Below are positions 43,704-52,215 of a DNA stretch of 64,000 nt, piece after piece; the stretch's first letter is position 1; each line of letters begins with the position of its first letter. The notes under the pieces were generated by a model. The model did no database searches, was not told the DNA's origin, and worked only from the letters and a program-made list of their open reading frames with translations. Made by a program: the position numbers and the translations under genes. The stretch comes from an uncultured Pelagibacteraceae bacterium. Lineage in GTDB: Bacteria; Pseudomonadota; Alphaproteobacteria; Pelagibacterales; Pelagibacteraceae. The stretch covers positions 1 through 64,000 of the forward strand of contig CACEFF010000005.1 in NCBI GenBank assembly GCA_902558815.1, read 5' to 3'.

Positions 43704-45185
43704 TTAACCCATAGTAAATGGATCAGACATCGGTTTATCAGACGAATTGTACCATGTAGTTTTTATTCTGGTATATTCTTTAATAGACTCTATGCCCGCC
43801 TCTTTTCCAAAGCCACTATCTTTTATTCCTCCAAAGGGCGCCATAGGTGATATAAGTCTATAAGTGTTTATGAATACAATTCCTGCTCTTATAGCTTTTG
43901 AAACTCTAAGCCCTCTTGCGAAATTAGAGGTGTAAACTCCTGATGATAATCCATATTTATTATCATTCATTTTCTCTATAACCTCATCTTCTTTATCAAA
44001 TTTCATAACTGATAAAATTGGACCAAACAATTCATTTTCTGCAACTGGTAGATTATGATTCTCACATTCAATAATTGTTGCTGGAAAATAATAACCTTTA
44101 TTTGAAACAGAAGATCTTTTCCCCCCACATCTAATTTTTCCACCTTGTTCAATTGTAGCCTTAATATTTTTTTCTATATTTTCTAACTGTTTAAAACTAT
44201 TTAGAGGTCCCATCTGTGTATCTCTATCCATAGGGGCTCCTAATTTGATTTTTTCAGCTTTAGTAATTAATTTATTGAGAAATTGATCATAAATTTTAGA
44301 CTGAAGATAAAGTCTTGAACCTGCAATACAACTTTGACCACTAGCACCAAATATTCCTGCAGTGATACCATTTAAAGCATTTTCTTGATCAGCATCGTCA
44401 AAAACCACAACAGGACTTTTTCCTCCAAGCTCTAAACTTACTTGAGATAAGTTTTCAGCAGAATTTTTTAAAATATGTTTTGCTGTCTCTGGCCCACCTG
44501 TAAAGGCGATTCTTTCTATAAGATGATGAGTAGTTAGTGCCTTACCACATGGTTCACCAAGTCCAGTAATTATATTAATCACTCCTTTTGGTAATCCAGC
44601 TTTTTCAATTAATTTTGCAAACTCTAATAAAGTAACAGGTGCAAGTTCTGATGCTTTTATTACAACAGTATTACCCATTGCAAGAGCTGGTGCCAGTTTA
44701 ACAGCAGTTAAAAGCATTTGAGAGTTCCAAGGAATTATTGCTGCAACAACACCTATTGGAATTCTTGTTGTGGTAACTTGCATATCAGGTTTATCAATTG
44801 GGACAACAGTACCTTCAACTTTATCAGCTAGACCTGCAAAGTAATCATAATATTCCGCGATGTAATTTGCTTGAGTTTTTGTTTCTCTATAAAGTTTTCC
44901 AGTATCAATAGTTTCAATTTTTCCTAAATGCTCAGCATTTTCTCTTAGTTGATCAGCAATTAATCTTAAATATTTTGCTCTATCTTTTGGATGAAGTTTA
45001 GACCAATTATTTTCAAAAGCTTTTTGAGCTGACTGGACAGCTCTATCAACATCTTTTTCATTAGCCTCTGGAACCGTAGCCCAAACTTCATTGTTTTCTG
45101 GATTTAAGGTTTCAATTTTTTTTCCTGAAGATGAATCTACCCATTCACCATCAATATACATTCTAAAATTTTCAATTTTTGACAT
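43704..45185 (-). CDS. Aldehyde dehydrogenase, catabolic operon member
   Basis: This NAD(P)-dependent aldehyde dehydrogenase has 493 residues. It has the cofactor region IPWNSQMLLTAVKLAPALAMGNTVVIKASE, the catalytic Glu motif LELGGKSP, the nucleophile in GASGQSCIAGSRL, and a C-terminal PFGGIKDSGFGKEAGIESIKEY. It resembles betaine-aldehyde or hydroxymuconic-semialdehyde type enzymes. It is the fourth gene of a tight minus-strand operon with the hydrolase (0-bp gap), the AA_synth protein and the flavin monooxygenase. It probably oxidises an aldehyde released in that pathway. Confidence 0.9.
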   Translation of the reverse strand: MSKIENFRMYIDGEWVDSSSGKKIETLNPENNEVWATVPEANEKDVDRAVQSAQKAFENNWSKLHPKDRAKYLRLIADQLRENAEHLGKIETIDTGKLYRETKTQANYIAEYYDYFAGLADKVEGTVVPIDKPDMQVTTTRIPIGVVAAIIPWNSQMLLTAVKLAPALAMGNTVVIKASELAPVTLLEFAKLIEKAGLPKGVINIITGLGEPCGKALTTHHLIERIAFTGGPETAKHILKNSAENLSQVSLELGGKSPVVVFDDADQENALNGITAGIFGASGQSCIAGSRLYLQSKIYDQFLNKLITKAEKIKLGAPMDRDTQMGPLNSFKQLENIEKNIKATIEQGGKIRCGGKRSSVSNKGYYFPATIIECENHNLPVAENELFGPILSVMKFDKEDEVIEKMNDNKYGLSSGVYTSNFARGLRVSKAIRAGIVFINTYRLISPMAPFGGIKDSGFGKEAGIESIKEYTRIKTTWYNSSDKPMSDPFTMG

Positions 45186-45968
45186 TTAATTACTAATAAA
45201 TTTTTTAATATTCATATTAACATCATCTGAACATTCTATACTACAAAGATGTTTTCCATTTTTAATTTCAATATAAGTAGAATTAACAAGGTCTTTAACC
45301 AATTCTTTCGACATTGCTGGAGTCGAACCAATATCGTCAGAGCCAGTCATCACTAAAGTTTTTCTATCTATTTTTTTGATAGCTTCCAAATCATCATAAT
45401 GATTAGCAAATAACTCATACGCTTTTAAAAAATTTTTATGATCCTCTGGTTTTTTATTTAAAATATTCATGAATAAATCGTAAGTTTTTGGATTATCATC
45501 AAGATATTCATCACTAAACCACCTTTTTAAAGCCTGTTTAGATATAGGTTTATTCAATTTGGCTTGATTGTATCTATCCAATACAAGAGCTCTTTCTTGA
45601 GCTGATCTTTTATAAGTTGTCCCGATTAGTATAAGTTTTTCAACTTTATTTTGAAAATGAGAGGAAAAATCCAATGCAATTAAAGAGCCCAAAGAAAAAC
45701 CTACAAGATTTATTTTTTCTATTTTTAAATGATCTAGAAGTCCTAGAAGCTGATCAGAAAAATCTTTAAGGCTTAATTTGTCTTTATTGTTAGGAGTTTT
45801 TCCGTGACCTAATAAGTCATAAGTCAAAATTGAAAATTCATTTAAGTAATTTACTTGATCACCCCACATTTGATGATCTAGACCTACTCCATGAATAAAT
45901 ACAACAGGTATTGAGTCTTTTTTATTTAAAAAGTAATAATTTTGATTTGGATCAAAATTTTGAGGCAT
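45186..45968 (-). CDS. Alpha/beta-fold hydrolase (RutD/enol-lactonase-like)
   Basis: This 260-residue alpha/beta hydrolase has an oxyanion region FIHGVGLDHQMWGDQVNYL, a nucleophile elbow GFSLGSLIALDF (Ser) near 95, MTGSDDIGSTPAM (acidic residue) and GKHLCSIECSD with the catalytic His near the end. Sequence style is that of 3-oxoadipate enol-lactonase/RutD-like enzymes that open lactones or carbamates. It lies third in the operon. The substrate is unknown. Confidence 0.85.
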   Translation of the reverse strand: MPQNFDPNQNYYFLNKKDSIPVVFIHGVGLDHQMWGDQVNYLNEFSILTYDLLGHGKTPNNKDKLSLKDFSDQLLGLLDHLKIEKINLVGFSLGSLIALDFSSHFQNKVEKLILIGTTYKRSAQERALVLDRYNQAKLNKPISKQALKRWFSDEYLDDNPKTYDLFMNILNKKPEDHKNFLKAYELFANHYDDLEAIKKIDRKTLVMTGSDDIGSTPAMSKELVKDLVNSTYIEIKNGKHLCSIECSDDVNMNIKKFISN

Positions 45969-45972
45969 GAAA

Positions 45973-46560
45973 TTATTTAGGATCTAATCCCATTTCTTTC
46001 ATATCTTGATATCGATCTCCAGTCCTAGCATGAGCTCGACCACTTGATGCTCCACCTATTGCAATTACAATTTCATTATCAAAAGGCGCATCGTGAATAG
46101 TAAACTCATGAGTTAAATAATATGGTCTTAAACCTGAATCTGTTTTATGCATCATAGGTATCGACATCTTAGAACCCGCAGGACCTCTAGTGTTTGTAAA
46201 ACTTAAATATGAGGTACCCCCAACTGCATCTCTAAATTTATTTCCAAATCTTAAAGTATGAATAAAAGCCGAAGCATGTTCTATTTCACCATTTAGCCCT
46301 ACAGTTCCTGCTTTTCCATAGGCTAAAATTTTTTCAGGTGAACCTATTTCTTTTATTAATTCTGGAACTAAAATATCACCAAGCTTCGGAGCTAAATCTA
46401 AAATGATAGGTTTTAAGTCTTCTACAAATCCTTTTTCTGCCCAAGGATTTTTAAATACTGCAGCCACAGAAACTAATAGGACAGGCTCTTTAGCTTTCTT
46501 TCCACCTTCGATGAAAGTTTTATCAACAAATTTTGTAAACTTTCTAAGCTCTAAATCCAT
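45973..46560 (-). CDS. AA_synth (DUF1185) family protein
   Basis: This 195-residue protein has the pattern EPVLLVSVAAVFKNPWAEKGFVEDL, VPELIKEI, AYGKAGTVGLNGEIEHASAFIHTLRFG, MMHKTDSGLRPYYLTHEFTIHDAPFDNEIVIAIGGASSGRAHARTGDR. I recognise it as the AA_synth/DUF1185 family, whose biochemistry is not settled to my knowledge. Conserved His, Glu and Arg suggest an enzyme. Its ATG overlaps the flavin monooxygenase stop by 1 bp, so the two are co-translated and probably act on the same route. Confidence 0.8.
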   Translation of the reverse strand: MDLELRKFTKFVDKTFIEGGKKAKEPVLLVSVAAVFKNPWAEKGFVEDLKPIILDLAPKLGDILVPELIKEIGSPEKILAYGKAGTVGLNGEIEHASAFIHTLRFGNKFRDAVGGTSYLSFTNTRGPAGSKMSIPMMHKTDSGLRPYYLTHEFTIHDAPFDNEIVIAIGGASSGRAHARTGDRYQDMKEMGLDPK

Positions 46561-47726
46561 TAACCTGCTTTTTCTATATTAGAAGAATCGAAATTAATTT
46601 TTGGAATTACTTCATCATTAAATAATTTAATACTTCTCATACAAGCTTTGTGGTCTATACCAGGAAAGTTAGACCAAACCTGAAGATTTTGTAAGTTTAA
46701 TTCAGATTTTAACTCATTAATTTTATTAACAACATATTCAGGAGTACCAAATAATAAATTTCTTTTGTGAAGAAAATCATAATTCAATAAGTCTAATTTA
46801 TGTTTTGTCTCAGGTAATTCTTCACCAGGATCCATATGATTTCCTAAGCCTCTCCAGTGACAAACCCATTTCATATAATTAATGATATGTTCGCCTGCTA
46901 ATTTTTCTGCCTCTTCCATAGTTTCAGCAACAAACATATCTCTTACTAAAGATATACCTTCTCCTAATGGAACGTCTCTATTCTCAGCTTTTGATTTTGC
47001 ATCTCTGTATATCTCAAACCTTTTCTTAAGAGCTTTAACAGTTGGTATCCACATAATTGTATTTAAACCATTTTGTGCAGCCCACTCAATTGATCTAGCA
47101 CCATCAACAACTTGCCATATAGGAGGATGTGGTGATTGTTTGGGTTTTGGTACAATACTTATTTTTTTTATTTCATTTGTTTTTGTGTCTAAAAATTTTT
47201 CATTTGGAGGACTCATGTCGTGTTGCCAAACAAAATTTGGCGATGGATAAGTGTAAAACTCTCCTTTATGACTAAAAAACTCTTCAGTCCAAGCTTTTTT
47301 CATAATTGTTAAAGACTCCTCAAATAACCTGAAGTTTTTTGCTTGGTCTTTAAGATCGGCTTCTTTATTCATATTAATAGCTTCTCTTCCATAAATTCCT
47401 CTACCAATACCAACTTCGACTCTGCCACCAGATAATTGATCAAGTAGTGCTATGTCTTCAGCTAGACGAATTGGGTTGTGAAACGTAATTACATTACAAG
47501 CTTGGCCAATTCTAATTTGTTTAGTTCGAGCTGCAGCATCAACACCCATCATCAAAGGGTTTGTACAAGATTCCATTCCCTCATGATTAAAATGATGTTC
47601 AGTATACCAAATTGAATTCCAATTATTTTCATCACAATAAGTTGTGATTTCTTTAGTTTCATCTAACAGTTGATTGTAGGGTTTATGATCCCAGTTTGTA
47701 GTGTTGCAAAAATATCCAAATTTCAT
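46560..47726 (-). CDS. LLM-class flavin-dependent monooxygenase
   Basis: This 388-residue bacterial-luciferase-like TIM-barrel enzyme uses FMNH2 or F420-type flavin. It has NSIWYTEHHFNHEGMESCTNPLMMGVDAAART, GQACNVITFHNPIRLAEDIALLDQLSGGRVEVGIGRGIYGRE (the family signature), and the late LFGTPEYVVNKINEL. A perfect AAGGAGG ribosome site precedes the ATG. It is first in a four-gene operon with an AA_synth protein, a hydrolase and an aldehyde dehydrogenase. A separate flavin reductase is not adjacent. Alkane-, EDTA/NTA-, or RutA-like oxygenations are all possible. Confidence 0.88.
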   Translation of the reverse strand: MKFGYFCNTTNWDHKPYNQLLDETKEITTYCDENNWNSIWYTEHHFNHEGMESCTNPLMMGVDAAARTKQIRIGQACNVITFHNPIRLAEDIALLDQLSGGRVEVGIGRGIYGREAINMNKEADLKDQAKNFRLFEESLTIMKKAWTEEFFSHKGEFYTYPSPNFVWQHDMSPPNEKFLDTKTNEIKKISIVPKPKQSPHPPIWQVVDGARSIEWAAQNGLNTIMWIPTVKALKKRFEIYRDAKSKAENRDVPLGEGISLVRDMFVAETMEEAEKLAGEHIINYMKWVCHWRGLGNHMDPGEELPETKHKLDLLNYDFLHKRNLLFGTPEYVVNKINELKSELNLQNLQVWSNFPGIDHKACMRSIKLFNDEVIPKINFDSSNIEKAG

Positions 47727-47834
47727 TCGAACCTCCTTAAATAATTAAATCTAAGACGATTGATCCCACTTTCGTATTTTGTAAATATCGACGAGTTATA
47801 TATCGCTCAATCAATACTGTAATTTAACTAGACT

Positions 47835-47859
47835 ATTTAATCAATATATATTTAATCAA
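47835..47859. repeat. Perfect 10-bp direct repeat in the divergent regulatory region
   Basis: ATTTAATCAA occurs at 47835-47844 and 47850-47859, 15 bp apart start to start, just before the racemase-like ATG. A related TCAATCAA lies near 47809. The 140-bp region 47727-47866 separates two catabolic transcription units, so these are candidate operator half-sites; no regulator gene is adjacent. Confidence 0.5.
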
Positions 47860-47866
47860 GCTTTAG

Positions 47867-48610
47867 ATGAAACTGACTAAAATAGAACCAAAATTTATTA
47901 ATAAACATAATCCAAGAGTAGGTCTAATAACCTTGGCTAGTGATTTTAGAATCGAAAAAGATTTCAATAATGTAATTTACGGAAAAGAGATAGATTTATA
48001 TTGTAATAGAATCCAATGTTACAATCCTTTAACAAACGAAATGTTAAAAAAGATGGCTGATGATATTCCTAAAGTTACAAAAGATATTTTACCTGACCAA
48101 AAACTTGATTGTGTAGCATATGGTTGTACATCAGGGACAATTGCTGCGGGTTATTCATCTATCTTTGAAAAAGTTAATTTAGTTAAGCCTAACACTAAAG
48201 TCACAACACCAATAACATCAGCGATAAATGCGTTTAAAGTTCTTAAGATAAAAAAAATATCAATCTTTACTCCTTATACAGACGAAATAAACCAATCAGT
48301 AATTAATTATTTCAAAAAAGAAAATATAGAAATTTCTGAATTAACTTATTTTGATATAGCCTCTGATTTAGAAATAGGAAAAGTTAATCAAGAATATTTA
48401 TTTGATATCCTTAGTAAAATAGATTTATCAAAAAGTGATGCATTGTTTGTGTCTTGTACTGCTTTACCCGTATTATCAATTATAAAGGATTTGGAAAAAA
48501 AAATGGGAAAAGTTATTTTATCAAGTAATCAAACGTTGATTTGGGATACACTTAAACAGATTAATTTTAATAATGAAGTATCAGGTTATGGTGAATTATT
48601 TAATAATTAG
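47867..48610 (+). CDS. Asp/Glu racemase-superfamily protein (EutA/maleate isomerase-like)
   Basis: This 247-residue protein has the two cysteine active-site motifs of the Asp/Glu racemase fold: CVAYGCTSGTIAAG near 85-98 and LFVSCTALPVLSI near 185-197. The wording of both motifs is close to the arylmalonate decarboxylase, maleate cis-trans isomerase and ectoine-utilisation EutA group rather than MurI. It probably isomerises or racemises a dicarboxylate or amino-acid-like intermediate. It is followed after 3 bp by an M24 protein of the ectoine-hydrolase type, the same pairing as EutA/EutD. Confidence 0.75.
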   Translation: MKLTKIEPKFINKHNPRVGLITLASDFRIEKDFNNVIYGKEIDLYCNRIQCYNPLTNEMLKKMADDIPKVTKDILPDQKLDCVAYGCTSGTIAAGYSSIFEKVNLVKPNTKVTTPITSAINAFKVLKIKKISIFTPYTDEINQSVINYFKKENIEISELTYFDIASDLEIGKVNQEYLFDILSKIDLSKSDALFVSCTALPVLSIIKDLEKKMGKVILSSNQTLIWDTLKQINFNNEVSGYGELFNN

Positions 48611-48613
48611 ATT

Positions 48614-49783
48614 ATGAATTTTACTAACGAGGAATATAAATTAAGATTAAAAAAAGTTCAAGTTTCAATGCAAGAAAAAGGTATTGAGCTTTTAATCTCA
48701 CAAGATCCATCTAACATGAATTACTTGACAGGTTATGATGCTTGGTCATTTTATTACGCTCAATGTGTAATAGTACATGTTAATGCAGATGAGCCAATTT
48801 GTTTTGTTAGAAATCAAGATGCAGGAGGTGCATATATTAAAACTTACTTAAAAAATGAAAATATAATTAAGTATCATGAGAAATATATTCATACTTGGCC
48901 ATTACACCCATATGATGCACTTGTAGATCTTATTAAGGACAGAAAGTGGGACAAACTTTCAGTCGGATTGGAAATGGATAGTCATTATTTCACAGCTTAT
49001 TGTTATGAGAAAATTAAACAAGGTTTACCAAATGCAAAAATTCTAGATTGTGAACGATTAGTCAATTGGGTAAGGGTTATAAAATCTGATGCAGAAATAA
49101 AGTTTATGAAAGCTGCAGCTGAAATTTCTCAATTAGGAATGAAAAAAGCTTTTGAAGTTATTAGTCCTGGGATAAGACAATGCGATGCAGTTTCAGAAAT
49201 TTATACTACATTAATAAAAGGAACTCCTGATTTTGGGGGAGACTATTCATCAATAGTTCCAATGATACCAACTGGAATAGGCACATCTGCTTCACACTTG
49301 ACCTGGTCAGAAGATAAATTTGTTGAGGGAGAAGCTACAATTATTGAATTATCAGGGGTTAATAAAAAGTATCATTGTCCAATGGCTCGAACAGTTTTAC
49401 TAGGAAAACCAGATCAAAAAAAGATAGATACAATGAAAAAAACAAATGAAGCACTTCAAGCTGGAATAGATTTAGTAAAAGTGGGAAATACAGCAGATGA
49501 TGTGGCACAAGCATTTTGGAAAATATTAGATAAATATGGAATAGAAAAAACTTCAAGAACAGGATATTCAATTGGCATTGGTTACCCACCTGATTGGGGA
49601 GAACATACTTTAAATATATCAAAGGGCGATATGACAGTATTGCAACCTAATTTTACCTTTCATATGATAGCTGTTATGCAATTTGGAAAATGGGGTGTAG
49701 AAGCTTCAGAAGCTATAAGAGTTACAGATAAAGGATCTGAATTATTTTGTAATTTTTCTAAGGATCTTCATATTAAAAGCTAG
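48614..49783 (+). CDS. M24-fold hydrolase, creatinase / ectoine hydrolase (DoeA/EutD)-like
   Basis: This is a 389-residue pita-bread protein with creatinase N-terminal domain (YKLRLKKVQVSMQEKGIELLISQDPSNMNYLTGYDAWSFYY) and M24 C-terminal domain (VIKSDAEIKFMKAAAEISQLGM). The places where true aminopeptidases have two metal-binding Asp read IIELSGVNKKYHCPMART, so those ligands are lost, as in metal-free creatinase-type C-N hydrolases. SHLTWS, GIGYPPDWGEH and MIAVMQFGKWGVEASEAI follow. It resembles ectoine hydrolase DoeA most. The partner genes eutB/eutC/eutE are not seen, so the real substrate may differ. Confidence 0.72.
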   Translation: MNFTNEEYKLRLKKVQVSMQEKGIELLISQDPSNMNYLTGYDAWSFYYAQCVIVHVNADEPICFVRNQDAGGAYIKTYLKNENIIKYHEKYIHTWPLHPYDALVDLIKDRKWDKLSVGLEMDSHYFTAYCYEKIKQGLPNAKILDCERLVNWVRVIKSDAEIKFMKAAAEISQLGMKKAFEVISPGIRQCDAVSEIYTTLIKGTPDFGGDYSSIVPMIPTGIGTSASHLTWSEDKFVEGEATIIELSGVNKKYHCPMARTVLLGKPDQKKIDTMKKTNEALQAGIDLVKVGNTADDVAQAFWKILDKYGIEKTSRTGYSIGIGYPPDWGEHTLNISKGDMTVLQPNFTFHMIAVMQFGKWGVEASEAIRVTDKGSELFCNFSKDLHIKS

Positions 49784-49839
49784 TTATTAGGGGTTGATAT
49801 TTACACCTACAAATGTTTTAAATTCATTAATTTAATTCA

Positions 49840-50919
49840 ATGAATAAAGAATTCGTCAAATTTGATAAAGTTGATAAAAGTTACGACGGTAAGGTATTAG
49901 TCGTAAAAGATCTTCAATTAGATATTGAAGAAGGTGAGTTTGTTACAATGTTAGGACCCTCAGGTTCTGGTAAAACTACCTGTCTAATGATGTTAGCAGG
50001 ATTTGAAACACCAACGCATGGTGAAATTTACTTAGATGGAAAAGCAATCTCTAGTATTCCACCTCATAAAAGAGGAATTGGAATGGTATTCCAAAATTAT
50101 GCTTTGTTTCCACACATGACAGTTTATGAAAATTTAGCTTTTCCATTAAGAGTTAGAAAAATTCCAAAAGATGAAGCAGATAAAAAAATTGATAAAGCAT
50201 TATCAATGGTATCACTACAAGGTTTTGCTGAAAGAATGCCAGGTCAACTATCTGGGGGACAACAACAAAGGGTAGCAGTTGCAAGATCCTTGGTATTTGA
50301 TCCACAATTAGTTTTAATGGATGAACCATTAGGAGCTTTAGATAAAAATTTGAGAGAGAGCATGCAATATGAAATTAAACATATTCATGAAAGTATTGGT
50401 GTTACAGTTGTTTATGTTACCCATGACCAAAGTGAAGCTCTAACTATGTCAAATCGTATTGCAGTATTTAATGATGGAAAAGTTCAGCAGCTTTCAAGCC
50501 CGGATGAGCTTTATGAAAAGCCAGTTAATTCGTTTGTGGCAGAATTTATTGGAGAGAATAATACTTTTGCTGGTGAGATTTCAGATATTTCAGGAGGAAA
50601 ATGTAAAGTAAAGGTAGCTAATACAGAAATATTAGCAAACCCTATCTCTGTAAAAGGAAAAGGTGAAAAAACAAAAATTTCTTTAAGACCTGAAAGAGCA
50701 TTGATTAATCCAAGTGATAAAATGGACAACATTCATTCAGGCAAGATTAAAGAGATAATATATCATGGGGATCATACAAGAGTTCGTATTAATGTGTTGG
50801 GTAATGATCAATTTATTCTGAAAGTTCCAAATAGTTCAGCCAATATGGATATCAAACTTGGTAAAGATATCAAAATTGGTTGGAACAGTGATGATGCAAG
50901 AGCATTAGACCCAAAATAG
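49840..50919 (+). CDS. Polyamine-type ABC transporter ATPase (PotA-like)
   Basis: This 359-residue ABC ATPase has Walker A GPSGSGKTT near 39, Q loop FQNYALFPHMTVYENLAFPL, signature LSGGQQQRVAVARSL, Walker B LVLMDEPLGALD, and a TOBE domain at the C-terminus (SLRPERALINPSDK...; LGNDQFILKVPN). It belongs to the PotA/FbpC/CysA group and powers the permeases encoded downstream. It is 56 bp after the M24 gene and lies in the same direction; the binding-protein gene follows with its own promoter. Confidence 0.93.
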   Translation: MNKEFVKFDKVDKSYDGKVLVVKDLQLDIEEGEFVTMLGPSGSGKTTCLMMLAGFETPTHGEIYLDGKAISSIPPHKRGIGMVFQNYALFPHMTVYENLAFPLRVRKIPKDEADKKIDKALSMVSLQGFAERMPGQLSGGQQQRVAVARSLVFDPQLVLMDEPLGALDKNLRESMQYEIKHIHESIGVTVVYVTHDQSEALTMSNRIAVFNDGKVQQLSSPDELYEKPVNSFVAEFIGENNTFAGEISDISGGKCKVKVANTEILANPISVKGKGEKTKISLRPERALINPSDKMDNIHSGKIKEIIYHGDHTRVRINVLGNDQFILKVPNSSANMDIKLGKDIKIGWNSDDARALDPK

Positions 50920-50958
50920 ACAACCTTAAATGTTCATATAATATAGCCAAATGGGCTG

Positions 50959-50987
50959 TTGACTCTCTTAGTCGATCTTGTTGTAAT
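50959..50987 (+). promoter_or_regulatory. Strong promoter for the ABC substrate-binding protein
   Basis: TTGACT (50959-50964) is 17 bp from TGTAAT (50982-50987). Initiation near 50994 gives a short leader containing a GGAGG ribosome site before ATG 51022. It would allow the binding protein to be made in excess over the ATPase. Confidence 0.65.
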
Positions 50988-51021
50988 AACTTTTTTAAAA
51001 AAACGTTTAAACGGAGGAAAA

Positions 51022-52143
51022 ATGAAAACAATTAGTAAATTATTACTAGCCATTTCTTTTGCTATCTCTGTAACTACTTCAGCATTTGCAGTAACTGCAG
51101 TGTCTTGGGGTGGAGCCTACACAGAGTCTCAAAAGTTAGGGTATGGTGATCCTACTGGTAAAGCCCTTGGTATAACTATCAACTGGGTTGATTATTCAGG
51201 TGGATTATCTGAGATCAAAGCACAAAAAGAAGCTGGCAAAATTACGTGGGATATTATTGACGTGTTTGCTATGGATACTATCAATGGATGTGACGAAGGA
51301 TTATTTGTTGAATTCGATTTTGACAAAGATTTCCCACCTGCACCAGATGGAACTCCTGCAAGTAAAGACTTCTTTACTGCAATGCCAAGTAAATGTGCTG
51401 TAGGGAATATTTTATATTCTTGGAACTACGCTTATAACAAAGATAATGTTAAAGGCACTCCAAAGACTATCAAAGATTTCTTTAACACTAAAAAATTCCC
51501 TGGAAAAAGAGCTATCTACAAAGGCGCTTTAACTAATTTAGAGATCGCTTTAGCTGCAGATGGTATTAAACCAGGAAAAGGTGGAGCAAAAATCTATAAA
51601 GCTTTAAACACTGATAAAGGTGTCGACAGAGCTATGAACAAGATCAAAGAATTATGTACAGATCCACAAGGTGGATGTGTATTTTGGTCTGCAGGTGCTC
51701 AACCACCAGAACTATTAATGAGTGGTGAAGTTGTTATGGCAACTGGTTGGAATGGAAGATTCTTTAACGCTATCGTTGGAGAAGGTGCACCACTAGTTCA
51801 AGTATGGGATGGACAAGGTCTTGACTACGAGTACTTCGTACAAGTTAAGGGTGGACCAAACGATGCTAATGGTATGGCTAAAAAAGCTTTAGCTATGATG
51901 ACTAGCACAGAAATGTTAGCAGGAAGTGCAAAATATATTGCATACGCTCCTTGGAGAAAATCTTCTATAGCTATTATGGAAGCAGGAGAGCCATGGTATA
52001 AAGATGGTAAGACTAATATGGTACCACAAATGCCAACTGCACCAGCTAACACTAAAAACTACTTCTTAGTAGATCCACTTTACTGGGCTGACAATGGTAC
52101 AGAGCTTGGTGAAAAATGGGAAGCTATGAAAGCTGGTCTATAA
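51022..52143 (+). CDS. Periplasmic substrate-binding protein of the ABC transporter
   Basis: The 373-residue product has a signal peptide (MKTISKLLLAISFAISVTTS, cleaved after AFA) and the extracellular solute-binding fold of the PotD/PotF cluster: SWGGAYTESQKLGYGDPTGKALGI, WDIIDVFAMDTINGCDEGLF, YAYNKDNVKGTPKTIKDFFNTKKFPGKRAI, and a late MAKKALAMMTSTEMLA. Several Cys (NGCDEG, SKCAVG, LCTDPQGGCVFW) suggest disulfides. Codon use is cleaner and more G/C-rich than its neighbours, as expected for a highly expressed gene. I start at ATG 51022 after GGAGG; an upstream in-frame extension to 50959 would overlie the promoter. Confidence 0.92.
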   Translation: MKTISKLLLAISFAISVTTSAFAVTAVSWGGAYTESQKLGYGDPTGKALGITINWVDYSGGLSEIKAQKEAGKITWDIIDVFAMDTINGCDEGLFVEFDFDKDFPPAPDGTPASKDFFTAMPSKCAVGNILYSWNYAYNKDNVKGTPKTIKDFFNTKKFPGKRAIYKGALTNLEIALAADGIKPGKGGAKIYKALNTDKGVDRAMNKIKELCTDPQGGCVFWSAGAQPPELLMSGEVVMATGWNGRFFNAIVGEGAPLVQVWDGQGLDYEYFVQVKGGPNDANGMAKKALAMMTSTEMLAGSAKYIAYAPWRKSSIAIMEAGEPWYKDGKTNMVPQMPTAPANTKNYFLVDPLYWADNGTELGEKWEAMKAGL

Positions 52144-52180
52144 TTTAAGTTTTATTAAACTTAATTATATATTATAATTC

Positions 52181-52211
52181 AAGGGCGGTTATTTGATAAC
52201 CGCCCTTTTTT
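52181..52211 (+). terminator. Terminator/attenuator between binding protein and permeases
   Basis: GGGCGGTTAT (52183-52192) pairs perfectly with ATAACCGCCC (52196-52205) around TTG, followed by six T. It lies only 5 bp before the permease ATG at 52216, so read-through must supply the permeases, setting a high binding-protein to permease ratio. Confidence 0.92.
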
Positions 52212-52215
52212 ATTT

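Noticed and set aside
50959-51021. Upstream extension of the ABC binding protein
   Set aside because: It overlies the promoter and ribosome site; ATG 51022 starts a proper signal peptide directly after GGAGG.
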